Source: an uncultured Geobacteraceae bacterium
Lineage (GTDB): Bacteria > Desulfobacterota > Desulfuromonadia > Geobacterales > Pseudopelobacteraceae
DNA length: 64,000 nucleotides
Direction: 5' to 3'
Assembly: GCA_903875605.1 (NCBI GenBank)
Contig: CAIQWT010000102.1
Span: 1-64,000, forward strand
Numbering within the stretch: position 1 is the first letter of the stretch; each line of letters begins with the position of its first letter. The notes under the pieces are model-generated. The model was not told where the DNA came from. It was given only the letters and a program-made list of their open reading frames with translations, and did no database searches. Position numbers and translations under genes: made by a program. This document shows, one piece after another, positions 47,238 through 57,600 of this stretch.

Positions 47238-47405
47238 CTATTTGACATCGAAGTGAGCATCTACTGACGCCCCTGTATAACCAGATTTCTGGCCGTTATC
47301 ATATTCAGTCTGGCCTATAGTGGTTTTAACATTGTATCCGGTAAGACTATGACCGGAACATCCTGCTAGTACCAGGACAAACAGCACCAGGATAAATTTA
47401 CGCAT
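47238..47405 (-). CDS. Small phage lipoprotein, 55 aa
   Basis: A short gene, ATG 47405 to TAG 47238, overlapping the end of the endolysin gene by 8 bases. It encodes a signal peptide (MRKFILVLFVLVLAGC) with a textbook lipobox (LAGC). The mature part is about 40 polar residues (SGHSLTGYNVKTTIGQTEY). It lies between the endolysin and holin genes. It could be a second outer-membrane spanin component or a lysogeny protein that alters the cell surface. The family is not recognised. Confidence 0.75.
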   Translation of the reverse strand: MRKFILVLFVLVLAGCSGHSLTGYNVKTTIGQTEYDNGQKSGYTGASVDAHFDVK

Positions 47406-47973
47406 TGGCCTTGATCACCTCGATAATATTTTCATATCGGCGGATACAGTCCTTTGAATGCTCCTTGCCATACTTGGTATGCTCAAGTTTGAACGTCAGA
47501 ATATCGTGTGCCTCAACAGGCCGTGCCAATGACTTGAGATACGCTGCAAATCCATCACCCATGCTGCCATATTGGTTCACATAGTCCGCTTGTGCCAGTA
47601 ATGCCGCTGTATCGTTGACAGGTATGCAGTGGGCATTATTGAAGTTCACAGCGCTATCAAGGCAATGACTTAACTGTGCTTCGTCATACTTTGCCACAAT
47701 ATCCTTATGCGATATAAGATTGAGCGCCAGAGATTTAACGTCAATGGTCTGGTCAACAATGCCGTGAATCTCGTCTTGAGTCAGGCCACAATCGGCAAGG
47801 CATTTGAGAGCTTCACCGTTGTTGCGGGTATCGAATTGGCAGACACCAAAAGACCAACCAGATTTGCCAGATTTTATGCCGTCTGGATCGGAGAAACGCA
47901 GTGCAGCATTCAGGTTGTTATCAAGTTCATTTGCCAGTATGACCAGCCGGAATAGTTCGTTTAGAGTTTTCAT
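47398..47973 (-). CDS. Putative phage endolysin (lysozyme-like)
   Basis: 191 residues with no signal peptide. The segment SGWSFGVCQFDTRNNGEALKCL resembles the active-site region of lysozyme-like/muramidase endolysins. Position beside holin- and spanin-like genes fits a peptidoglycan hydrolase used for lysis. The catalytic residues cannot be assigned with confidence. AAGGGG precedes the ATG; its stop overlaps the small lipoprotein gene. Confidence 0.6.
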   Translation of the reverse strand: MKTLNELFRLVILANELDNNLNAALRFSDPDGIKSGKSGWSFGVCQFDTRNNGEALKCLADCGLTQDEIHGIVDQTIDVKSLALNLISHKDIVAKYDEAQLSHCLDSAVNFNNAHCIPVNDTAALLAQADYVNQYGSMGDGFAAYLKSLARPVEAHDILTFKLEHTKYGKEHSKDCIRRYENIIEVIKANA

Positions 47974-47982
47974 ATCGGCCCC

Positions 47983-49878
47983 TTACTGCAACTGTGGCGC
48001 TTGAGTAGAGAACCCGTCCCATTGCAGCTTTCTAGTCGCAGTAACGTACACTCCGGACAAGTTGGCCCCTGAAGGAGTAAGTGTGATTTGCAAGTTGTTC
48101 CCGACAATAGAGCCAGATATTGCGGCTCCTGTTATTGTTGTTGTGCCTCCGGTTGCAAGTGTTCCCAAAACTGTTGATCCAGTACCTATCGTATAAGTTC
48201 CGTTCAGATTGGAAACTACATTTAACGATGATGTGAAATCAATTGATGCCGGAGCAGTGGCCTGATTATTTGTGTTAAGCGTTGTGACTGAACCGTTTAA
48301 TGTATAATTCAAAACGCCGGCATTATTTCCGGCAACGATGATGGGCAGATCGATATAATCAATAATTGAAGGAAGTGCTGTTTTGTGTATCTGTGTCCTC
48401 TGCACCTTATCATCGTAATACATTACGTTTCCATCTGTTGTAACAGACGAATTCAGTGCATTTAATGCTAACTCAGGAGTGAGATATCTAAGGGTGTTGT
48501 AACCCTTCAAATGGGTTTGTTGCAGCGCCCCAGTGCCGGAAACTAATGGAAGCCTGGTTGCATTGCCATTCACAAAAGATATATTAGAGTTAATGAGGGC
48601 ATACGCCCCGATATCAATAAAAGCACCTGAAGAGGAACCGGAATCAGCCATAAAAACTTGACCTGTGAAATCCACTAATGTTGTACCGAGTTTTAAATAT
48701 TTGGCATGGCCTTCTACCAATCCAAAATGACGGACAACATTGCAAGAGTTTGTACCTGTTCCTATCGCATAAGCATACGAACCATCAGAGTCACTATCCC
48801 ACGCAGAACCCGGCCCACCTCCGATATGAGTAGCCCCCAGATCGAGCGAATTGACGCCATTTATATATAAACCTGGCTGCCAGTTACGAAAACTAATCAG
48901 GGAATTTTTCCCGCCGAATGTTACCGTCCCGAATGATGTTGGCGTGGTTTGCAATGCAACATAAGAGATCGGAGTAAAACCAAGACTACTTAAGCCACCG
49001 CATCTTTCCAGTACAACAGGGGAATTGCAGCCCATATAAATGTTGAAATACGTGTGATCCTCACCTTCTACATTTAGAATTCCAATTGATCCCCTCCCAC
49101 CATTTACGGTGTGCATACTTTTAAGCTCTAGCTTTACGCCACTTATCACATTCAAATGGCAGAAATTATCAGCAAGTCCACGCCAGAAAAGAAAGCCAAT
49201 AGTGCTGCAATTCGCCCCAGGGACTACATAGAAATCCTTGAACGTGAGATGATTTGTGCCTACGCAATCAAACAGTCTGCTACCTGTATCGGCTTGAATG
49301 TTAGTCGATAATCCAACACCGACTATCTGAGTATACGATTTTTCAAATGCAGTTGAAGTCAGGTCGATAGGAGTCGTTACATTATAAACTCCGCCAGAAA
49401 GTTTTATTAATCGGGATGTGGTAAATGATTGCGCTATAGCTGAAATAGCTTTGTTGATAGCGATTCCTGCATCACCAGTCCCCGTACTGGTGTTAAACCC
49501 TCCCCACCATTCAGGATATACTTCAAGAGTTGATCCCTTGCCGAAATACACCTGTCCTGAACCCTTGAAAATATTGTTTCGATCAGAGTTGAAAATACTG
49601 TTGATCGTAAATGCTGTTGAATTGGCAATGCTACCGCCTTCAAATTTCAGCTTTCTATCGGTAGGCCATGCGCCTGATATATTGCTCTGCGCTTGAGTCA
49701 GGTCGCTTGTGACAACTACGTTTTTGCCAGCGCAATCCGCTGAAGTTCTTGCCGCCTCAAGAGTCAGTTTAGTTGTATAAACTGAAGTTGTTCCGGTTCC
49801 GGTAAAAACCAAGATTGCAGCGTTGCAATTAACTGAGAAAAGTAGACAAAACAAACACGCTTGAAATAACGATTTCAT
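47983..49878 (-). CDS. Phage tailspike-like beta-helix protein with a signal peptide
   Basis: 631 residues. The N terminus is a signal peptide by eye (FQACLFCLLFSVNCNA, cut before AILVF). The central part (about 60-480) has short strand-turn repeats of a pectate-lyase-like beta-helix, including LKFEGGSI, YPEWWGGFNTS and LIKLSGGVYNV. The last 100 residues are Thr/Gly-rich. Such proteins are typically tailspikes that bind or cut surface polysaccharide. A signal peptide is unexpected for a virion protein made in the cytoplasm. AAAGGAG upstream supports the start at 49878. Confidence 0.7.
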   Translation of the reverse strand: MKSLFQACLFCLLFSVNCNAAILVFTGTGTTSVYTTKLTLEAARTSADCAGKNVVVTSDLTQAQSNISGAWPTDRKLKFEGGSIANSTAFTINSIFNSDRNNIFKGSGQVYFGKGSTLEVYPEWWGGFNTSTGTGDAGIAINKAISAIAQSFTTSRLIKLSGGVYNVTTPIDLTSTAFEKSYTQIVGVGLSTNIQADTGSRLFDCVGTNHLTFKDFYVVPGANCSTIGFLFWRGLADNFCHLNVISGVKLELKSMHTVNGGRGSIGILNVEGEDHTYFNIYMGCNSPVVLERCGGLSSLGFTPISYVALQTTPTSFGTVTFGGKNSLISFRNWQPGLYINGVNSLDLGATHIGGGPGSAWDSDSDGSYAYAIGTGTNSCNVVRHFGLVEGHAKYLKLGTTLVDFTGQVFMADSGSSSGAFIDIGAYALINSNISFVNGNATRLPLVSGTGALQQTHLKGYNTLRYLTPELALNALNSSVTTDGNVMYYDDKVQRTQIHKTALPSIIDYIDLPIIVAGNNAGVLNYTLNGSVTTLNTNNQATAPASIDFTSSLNVVSNLNGTYTIGTGSTVLGTLATGGTTTITGAAISGSIVGNNLQITLTPSGANLSGVYVTATRKLQWDGFSTQAPQLQ

Positions 49879-49890
49879 AAGTAAACTCCT

Positions 49891-50859
49891 TTATCTAAAT
49901 GCCATGTAATAAACTGTAATAGTTTCAGTAACAGCGCCCACTTTTGTCCAATTCATCGTAAAGCCATCTGCTCCGAACGCAGATATTTTTCCAGTATAGT
50001 AATCAGCATAGGCAGCAGATTGCCATAAAGTAAGAGCAGCATTATCCACACCATAAGTTCCTGCTACAAGTCGGGCACTACCATCTACACCGCCGCTTGT
50101 AGTTCCGTCATCCATCCCGACACCGAATATATTTGAACCGACTACGCCCCACACAAAAATCACTTTGCTCGGCTGAAATCCAACTCCGGTGATTGCTTGC
50201 GTGCCTCCGGTAGCAGTTGATCTGGTGAATGTACCAATCTTAATTGCGGGATTAACCAGGATATTAGCTGTTCCATCAAAGTTGACGCCGTTGATAGTTC
50301 GTGCCGTAGTGAGCCTTGCGGCGCTGCCGGTGGTATTCTGGTTCAGAGGATTGGCAACTGATATTGCACCTGACGTGTTGATAATAGTTGTCCCGTCTGG
50401 CTTTACTCCACCGAGTACTGAACTTGTAGCAGTTGGCAAAGTGTATGTTCCTGCTGGTGTCCAGCATCCTTCAGAATTGCCGGAAGCGTCCACGCCTAAT
50501 GCCGCTTGTCCAGCACTGCAATTCGTACCATTCGCTGCAAGTGCCGTTGAAGTACCAGCGTTGCCGGTGATAGTGGCTACGGTGACATTGCCTGATAATG
50601 CTTGTCCATTCACTGTGACAGTCTTGTCCACTTTGCCGTTGAGCTTTGTTTGTATCGATGAGGAAAGATTCGTGAATCTAACCGTCGAAGTTTTGCCGTT
50701 CAACTTCAACTGTGTCCTGGCCGAATAGTTTGTGAAGCGTACAACATCGAGTTTTCCTGCGGAAAGAAGTGCATTATTCTTCATCGCCTGCTGCAGGAGC
50801 TGGTCGTCAGAAAATGCAACTGCCGCCGATGCCAATATGAAAAATAGTGTCCATCTCAT
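49891..50859 (-). CDS. Phage tail-fibre-like protein with a signal peptide
   Basis: 322 residues from ATG 50859, whose start overlaps the stop of the tail-fibre anchor gene (ATGA). It opens with a signal-peptide-like sequence (WTLFFILASAAVAFS). A repeated unit follows (VRFTNYSARTQLKLNGK, then VRFTNLSSSIQTKLNGK). Collagen-poor, Gly/Thr/Asn-rich repeats typical of tail-fibre shafts come next, with a compact C-terminal domain of about 120 residues. It is probably the receptor-binding part of the fibre. As with the next protein, export by the Sec route would be unusual. Confidence 0.7.
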   Translation of the reverse strand: MRWTLFFILASAAVAFSDDQLLQQAMKNNALLSAGKLDVVRFTNYSARTQLKLNGKTSTVRFTNLSSSIQTKLNGKVDKTVTVNGQALSGNVTVATITGNAGTSTALAANGTNCSAGQAALGVDASGNSEGCWTPAGTYTLPTATSSVLGGVKPDGTTIINTSGAISVANPLNQNTTGSAARLTTARTINGVNFDGTANILVNPAIKIGTFTRSTATGGTQAITGVGFQPSKVIFVWGVVGSNIFGVGMDDGTTSGGVDGSARLVAGTYGVDNAALTLWQSAAYADYYTGKISAFGADGFTMNWTKVGAVTETITVYYMAFR

Positions 50860-51593
50860 ATACGATACCAGTTTGTCCCGTTCATGATCAGATGTATGGC
50901 TTCGTCTTGAGTGGTAAGATCTACTGACGTCTGACGGAGAACAGTCTTTCCCCCCGTACCAGTCACAGTCACCGGATTGGCGGTTGCGTCAGTTTTGATG
51001 ATTATAATCTCTCCGCTACCTGGCAGATTTGCGATCACTGTTCCTGCTGAAGCGTCGGCATAAGTAACAGTCGGAGCAGATCCTGCTCCAGCAGTTATTG
51101 ATACCGTATAACTTGCGGTTTTAAGAGTCAGATTTCCGTTTATGTCGAATCCGACAAGAGTGTCATTCAACTTCTGGGCAGGAAGTTCGAAATTTCCCGT
51201 CTGCGACGAAGGCAACTTAATTGCACGTTCTGTCATCTCTGCGATCTGCTGGATCATCATGACCATACGGTCAAAAGCATCCTCATGTATCTCCGGAAAG
51301 AAAGTCCCCAGGTTACGTATCTCGGTTGACTGTAGCAGATCTACCAGGCGCATGATGACCAGCTGATTGCCATATGCGAGAGCAATAGTGAGATTAACTA
51401 CACCGCCACCATACGATCCCGCTCCTGAGAGGGTGTAATCCGTACCCTCCACCAGAAGTGTGTCAGTTCCGTTAGCATCCACCCGTATCACAGAGATCTC
51501 CGTATTCATATAGAACCGAAAATTGAATGTGAACGGTCCAGTACTCCCGCTGCCGTTGAATGTTGCCTTGTTGATGTTCGTTGATACGGTCAT
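50856..51593 (-). CDS. T7-like tail-fibre N-terminal (anchor) protein
   Basis: 245 residues, resembling the N-terminal virion-binding domain of T7 gp17 (FTFNFRFYMNTEISVIRVD, DYTLSGAGSYGGGVVNLTI, LVIMRLVDLLQSTEIRNLG). It then has a heptad-like stretch (EDAFDRMVMMIQQIAEMTERAI) and a short beta-rich tail. It lacks a long shaft and receptor domain, which the next two genes may supply. AAGGGGG precedes the ATG at 51593. It follows the giant internal protein, the gp16-gp17 order of T7-like phages. Confidence 0.78.
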   Translation of the reverse strand: MTVSTNINKATFNGSGSTGPFTFNFRFYMNTEISVIRVDANGTDTLLVEGTDYTLSGAGSYGGGVVNLTIALAYGNQLVIMRLVDLLQSTEIRNLGTFFPEIHEDAFDRMVMMIQQIAEMTERAIKLPSSQTGNFELPAQKLNDTLVGFDINGNLTLKTASYTVSITAGAGSAPTVTYADASAGTVIANLPGSGEIIIIKTDATANPVTVTGTGGKTVLRQTSVDLTTQDEAIHLIMNGTNWYRI

Positions 51594-51651
51594 GTCTTTG
51601 ACCCCCTTTAGTGCTTTTACGCGAATAAAAAAAAATCTGTCGCGCGTGACG

Positions 51652-54600
51652 TCAGCGATTCTTTTTGTGATAATTGAATGTGTCAGTCACAGGCGACCAC
51701 GCATGTTTCGGATCGTAACTACCATCCAGGATGTCATGGAAAAATTCACCGGTTACCGTTGCCTGGGCTGTAGGTAGACCGGTAACCATGCCAACGGCCC
51801 CTGCGGCCTTCTTGCCCAACTTGGCCTCGCTCCAATCATCTTTAGTTACAGCGTTAGTCACATCATATAAAGACTCTATCCCACTATAGATAGGCATGGG
51901 ACGAAGCGTGTAATGTTCTCCTGTAATCGTGGCCTCTGTCTTTTTGGCAAAATCTCTTATTATCGGGATCCCATCTGCAAAACCGAACGTCAACCGTGCC
52001 AACAACCATTTAGGGATTTTCTCCGGATCATCTGGATACTTGCCACGTATCAGATCAAACATGACAGCCTGCGGCAAATACATGAACACGAACGTCTTCA
52101 CGGCGTTCATAGTTGAATCCTTAGTCAAACCCTTATCCTTGATCATGGTTGCCGCTTCGGAATAATGGTTGTAAGCTACCAGTGAAGGCCCGATAAACTG
52201 GGTCAAACTCCTCACCCACTGATTGCTCTGCCCCTCTATTGCCGACAAGTCACCCTTCCGTCCAGAAACTTGCGTTATCCTTACAACCGAGTCCGCAAAC
52301 CTACGAGACTGCTCTTCCGTATATCCACGGTTCTGCCCTTCCTGATAACCTGATAACCACCCGAGAGCCGCAGATTCACGGTAGAAAAACATCTTTGTCA
52401 TCATGCCGAACTTTTTTATGTCGTTTGCCACTGAATGTCTACCGGAGAGATCATTCAGTGCTTCTACAAAGTCTCGGTCTATTTCATGGGAAAGGTTTTT
52501 CAGGAAAGGGCTGGTAGATTCTGCAAAGTTGACAGCATTGTTCCTGTTTCTGCCATACGCAACAACAGCGTCCCTTACGGATGATACGGAACATTCCTTG
52601 AATACCGTAACAGCCTGAGTACCGACTTCCGATATCGCGTTCCCTATTCTCAAGCCCAGTAACGAAGTAGACATATTACGGCGGAATAGAGAGTTCAATT
52701 GCCCGACAAATCCCTCTATGTCTTCACTGAACCGGTCAGAGGTGATCGTCTGATCAATCCACCCCTTGAGGTTATTGGAATACTTTTCTCCCAGTCTGTC
52801 CTGTAATGCCTGGTTCACCTGTTCGTCGTTGAGTAATCGTCGGGCATCCCTGGCAAACTGCCAGTGTGAGATATCAAGAATGACATCATTCAGGTGCCTG
52901 GTAACGATACCTGACCAATTGAGGTCAAGGGGGAGAGATGCTTTCTCGTTGCGCTCCTTCATGTAACCTTGCTTGGTATTGCTTCCTTTGTAGGTAAACA
53001 GATCGTTGATCGTTGAGGCATCTTCTTGCAACTTACCAGCCTTCGACCACCTGGCATCATACTTGAGCGGAAAGTAACCACCCTCCAGAGTCCCGTTCTT
53101 GATCTCCATCGGCTGCGCTTCTATCCACTTCGGTTCGACTCCTAATCGTCTGCGAGCAAGTGCGGCAGCTTCCGGCTTCAACTTCTCGATGGTCTTCCAG
53201 ATGGCGTTAACAGAAGTGATATCCTTTGCTGTTAAATGGGACAGTATCTCCTGAATCTGGTCGTGGTTCAGCTCCAGAGGCATATCTCGGCCCTCAAGTT
53301 TCAAACCGTTTCGCATTAGCTTGTCCATATTCGATTCGTTCCCACAGTTCAGCGCGATGGCAATGATATCGTTTTTTGCGAGGCTCGCATCAATGGATTC
53401 TATCCGGTGGGTGATCGGACGATTGAAACGGTCAGTTCGCCCCTCAAATCCCTTGTTTCTTACTATTTCCATGATATCCGGATACACCATTTGCATCAGA
53501 CGGATCTGGTGATCTGCTGCATCGTTGTAAGTATTCATCAGCGCGTCATGCCATGGGCCAATGTCCTTGTAGTTGTCCAGACGACGAAAGATGAACTCGC
53601 GGCGTTTCAGCACCAGATCGAGCGGATAGTTCGCATACTTCTCGAACAGATCCTGTGATGCCTTGGTATCGGATTTCTTATTCTCCTTGCCAGCAGAGTA
53701 AACTGACCGAGACATCTTTCCGGCCATAAGCTGACGATCAACCATCTCACCGTTGACACGTACCTTGTTCATGTCACGCGCAGCAGTTTCAATCATCTTG
53801 AGTGTGTCACGCACAGAGCGGAGCTCATTCATCTTTAACTGGTCGAGTTGCTTCCCAGGGTTCTCGATAAAACCGGCATCGATAGGAAGTGGAGTTCCGG
53901 CGCGTTCCTCAAACCCTGCCAACCAATCACGAAAGGGTTGACGTATGGCAGTATTGTCAGGCGGAACCACTCCGAACCGTTCCAGAATCCCCTGCACTTG
54001 CCCTAACATCTCCTGATCAGCTTTACCGATGTCTCCGAGTTTCCGCTTGCTGACTATGCCGATATAGTCGCCGATCTTCTTCACTTCTGCCTTAGCGCGG
54101 GAAGCTTCAAGGAACATGAAGTGATTGAGCAGTTGGCGCGTACGCGCATCAGCCGCCAGATCATATTTACCCTCACCATTCAGCTTGAAGGCATCACGAG
54201 CCGACTGCCGTTCTGCTACCAGATACTTGTATGGGCTGATACCCTTGGCGTCCTGTTCTCCGATATGCCTCCATGCAGTTTCACGGAATTCTGCATAAGT
54301 CGGTATTTTGGTAGCAGACTCTCGGCGTTGCTCGGCGGCAGCACGATCCGCAGCATTGACGAACGGCTTGACCTGGTTGGCTTTGGCTCTGAGTGCCTTG
54401 ATTTCAGCCTCCAGGACCTTCGACCATTGCTCGTTGTGGACTGCTACCGTGGCCTCATCAACGATAGAACCGTCCAGGTGCATAGCTCCATGTTGATCGT
54501 TCATCCGTGCTGCCGTCTCTTGGGCGACGTAACTTTTATACGATGGGGTCTCTATCATACGCTTGATCATGGTATCAGCAGAATCGAAACCAAATCGTTC

Positions 54601-57600
54601 AGCAACGATGTCAGGATGGACTCCGTCTTTACCCGTGACACCCTTGGGCAGTCGCTTGACGAAATCTTCACCGTACCTATCAACCAGGAGCGATCTGTCA
54701 ATTTTCATGGGAGCGACTTCGTTTCCAGCAAAGTCCCTGCCTTTCTGTAACTCCTGAATAGCCTGGTATACCGGTTCTGCTTGTGCTTCCTTGGTAACCT
54801 GTCCATTGATCTTGGTCTGTTCCTCTTTCCACCACTCAAGATGTTGACGGCGGAATTCCTTCAGAGATGCAGCACGCAACTTTTCCCGAGCCGCTTCACC
54901 GGCCTGCTCACCAACACGCTTATATGCAGCGAACTCTTTCTCACCCATGCCCATATCTGCAGCAGTAGCGAAGAGCGGTTTCTGATCAACCTGCTCTCTG
55001 GCTCTTGCAATCTCGCTATCGGTTGCGAACATCCGCCCCATGACTTCACGAACATCATCATTGATTTTCACACCACTGTCCGACAGCTTCTGAAAAATGC
55101 CGTTGATCCATGTGGAAAGACGTTCAAACGCCCCACGCAGACCCTCAGAAGGTGCCTTGCCTTCACGGAAGAATGTGATCATGCCATCGGCGAACTTCTC
55201 ATGCTGTTCAGTGGATAGAGTCCCATCCTCGGACTTGAGCCACTTACTGACCGTTGCCCAGTCAGCTTTGACTTGCTCCGGTGCGTCTGGATGTGCTGAG
55301 AGGCGTTGTAGATCGTCAAGAGCCCAGTGACCGACCTCATGCACAAAGGTGGTTGCGTTGGCATCTTTCAGAATCCCTATTTCGCGGAGAGGTGAATCAG
55401 GAGAGGTACGAAAGAAACCGCGCTTTTGATCCTCTGCTTTCTGCCACATCTGCTTGATCTTGACATCGTTGTCGTTGAATATGACGTAATTATGAGCGCC
55501 TTCGCCTTCGCTGCGACTTGTTCCGTCAAGATACTTGATGCCGCGAATTCCGAGGGAATGGAGATATTCAGAAGTCTGACGGAGTTTTTCCTTTGCTGGT
55601 TCGGCTTTCTTATCGTTGCGGATCTTGTCAGTCCATAGCTGATTATAGATCTGCTCTCCGGTGTATCCTTCACCTTTTCCGGATTCATCCACACCGAGCG
55701 GCAGTTCTGTATTTTTGCGTAATGCAAGTAACGCTTTTTGAACTACCGGACTTTGTTCGCTGAATGACTTGCCCCACAACAGATATTCATCTTCTTTAGG
55801 CGCAAGTTCTACCTTATACAATCGGCCTTTATCGGCTTCGATCTGTACGGCGTCGCTTTTTAACTTTTCAATAGCTTCCTTGAATATCGGTTTCCACTCT
55901 TTGAAAGCGCTTTTCTCTCGACTCTTTAACTCTGCCAGTACATTCTTTTTGTCCCTGTACCCTTTGCCTGCTCCGTTGTAGGCGTCATATATAAGACGAT
56001 CCACTTTGTCAGCGTCGGAAAACATCTGTTGTGAATTGTCGTAAGCCTTGCCATCCACCACAAGAGTCGTGTTCACCCTGGACAGTTTATCCCGATACCA
56101 CTTTGCAACATCTTTACTTCCCGCAAAATACAATCCGTGTCCGAATGACTGAACGCCTTCTCCGGTCCCGACCTTATCCATGCTGAATTTATCAAAAGTA
56201 TGAGGCCCACCGTGCCAGGCAGATTGATAAAAAATCTGATCACGAGAACTCTTGACAGATTCATCAGAAAAGCGCTTAATATTATCAGAAGGCTTGAGAA
56301 GGTTGGATATTCGGTCGCTAACAGTGGGCTGCAGAACTGCCAACCAATCTTGAGCCTTTTGTTCGTTATACCAAACGCTATGACCATCCTCTAACCACTT
56401 TGCAATACCTTCCGGCTTTTTCCCAAACATAGTAACAATCCGCGAAACTTCAATGTCACGTCCTGACTGTTTGGTTTCCAAAGCAACAAGTAAATTTTCT
56501 CCACCAGATTTCAACTCCGTAAAAATAGCTTTATGCCCATCACCCTGGTCGATTACCATGATCGGATCGTTAATCGCTTCAGGCAATGAGGCCAGAGATT
56601 CGTAACTGTATTCATGCGCTGAATCTCTGCCGCCTTTTCGGTTCAATATCGATTGTTTGAGAAGAATCTTTTCGCCTTTTACTCCAGCCTCTTTTAATGC
56701 AGAAGAAGGGATACCGACTTCAATCACATTTTTTGGATTGAGAGTCTTAGCAAAATACTCTTTTAAACTGGTTCTGAAATTGTCTGCCTTGCTTGCTGCC
56801 TCCTGAAAAAGTTCCTTGCCCTGCCCCCCATTCAGTACCTTCCGAACATCCTCGTTGTTCATAGTCTTCAGATCAACACCATGAGCATCAAGCAACTGCC
56901 GCATCTGATCAAACCGCGCCTGTTTCTCTTGATTGGCTGTGTGCTCACTTCCTACAGGATAGACAGGCTGTCCCCTTAACTCTTTGTCAATAGCCTGTGT
57001 CAAATCGTTTGTGGTCGACCCTTCAGGCAAATAGCCTTGTTCGACCGCGGCCTCACGCACCTTATCGAGAGACATACCATCTTCGCGTAAAATGTTCTTC
57101 TGACCAGGCAACCTATTGCTATCAACCTCCATGCTTTTCAGGTCACCCCTATCGTCAGACACCCCACGATCTCGGACAAATGACAGCAACGAAGGAGCGG
57201 TATAAAGATCACCATCCTTGAATGTCTTGTTGCCTGAGACGGCTTCGGCACGTAACGTATCAAGCATCGGATCGGTTGCCATATCGATCTTCTGACGAGC
57301 TGCAACACGGTCAACTCTGTTGGTGAATGTAACTCTGCCGGATAGATCGTCATTCTGCCAGAACTGCCACGGATCCTGTTTGAAGTCATCAGCCATACGC
57401 AGGACATGGGCAGTTGCTATTTTTGAGTTATCTTCGGCTGTCTTGCGATCATATCTACCGAGTCCGGCAATCTGACCGTAGATATCATTGTACACCTTGA
57501 GAGCCGGTGCAGTTTCATGGGTAGCATCGGCAGCACTCTGTTCGTCCTGTTCTTTGATGAGCCTATCGAGCTCCGCCATTCTTCCGGAATCAAGTTCCCC

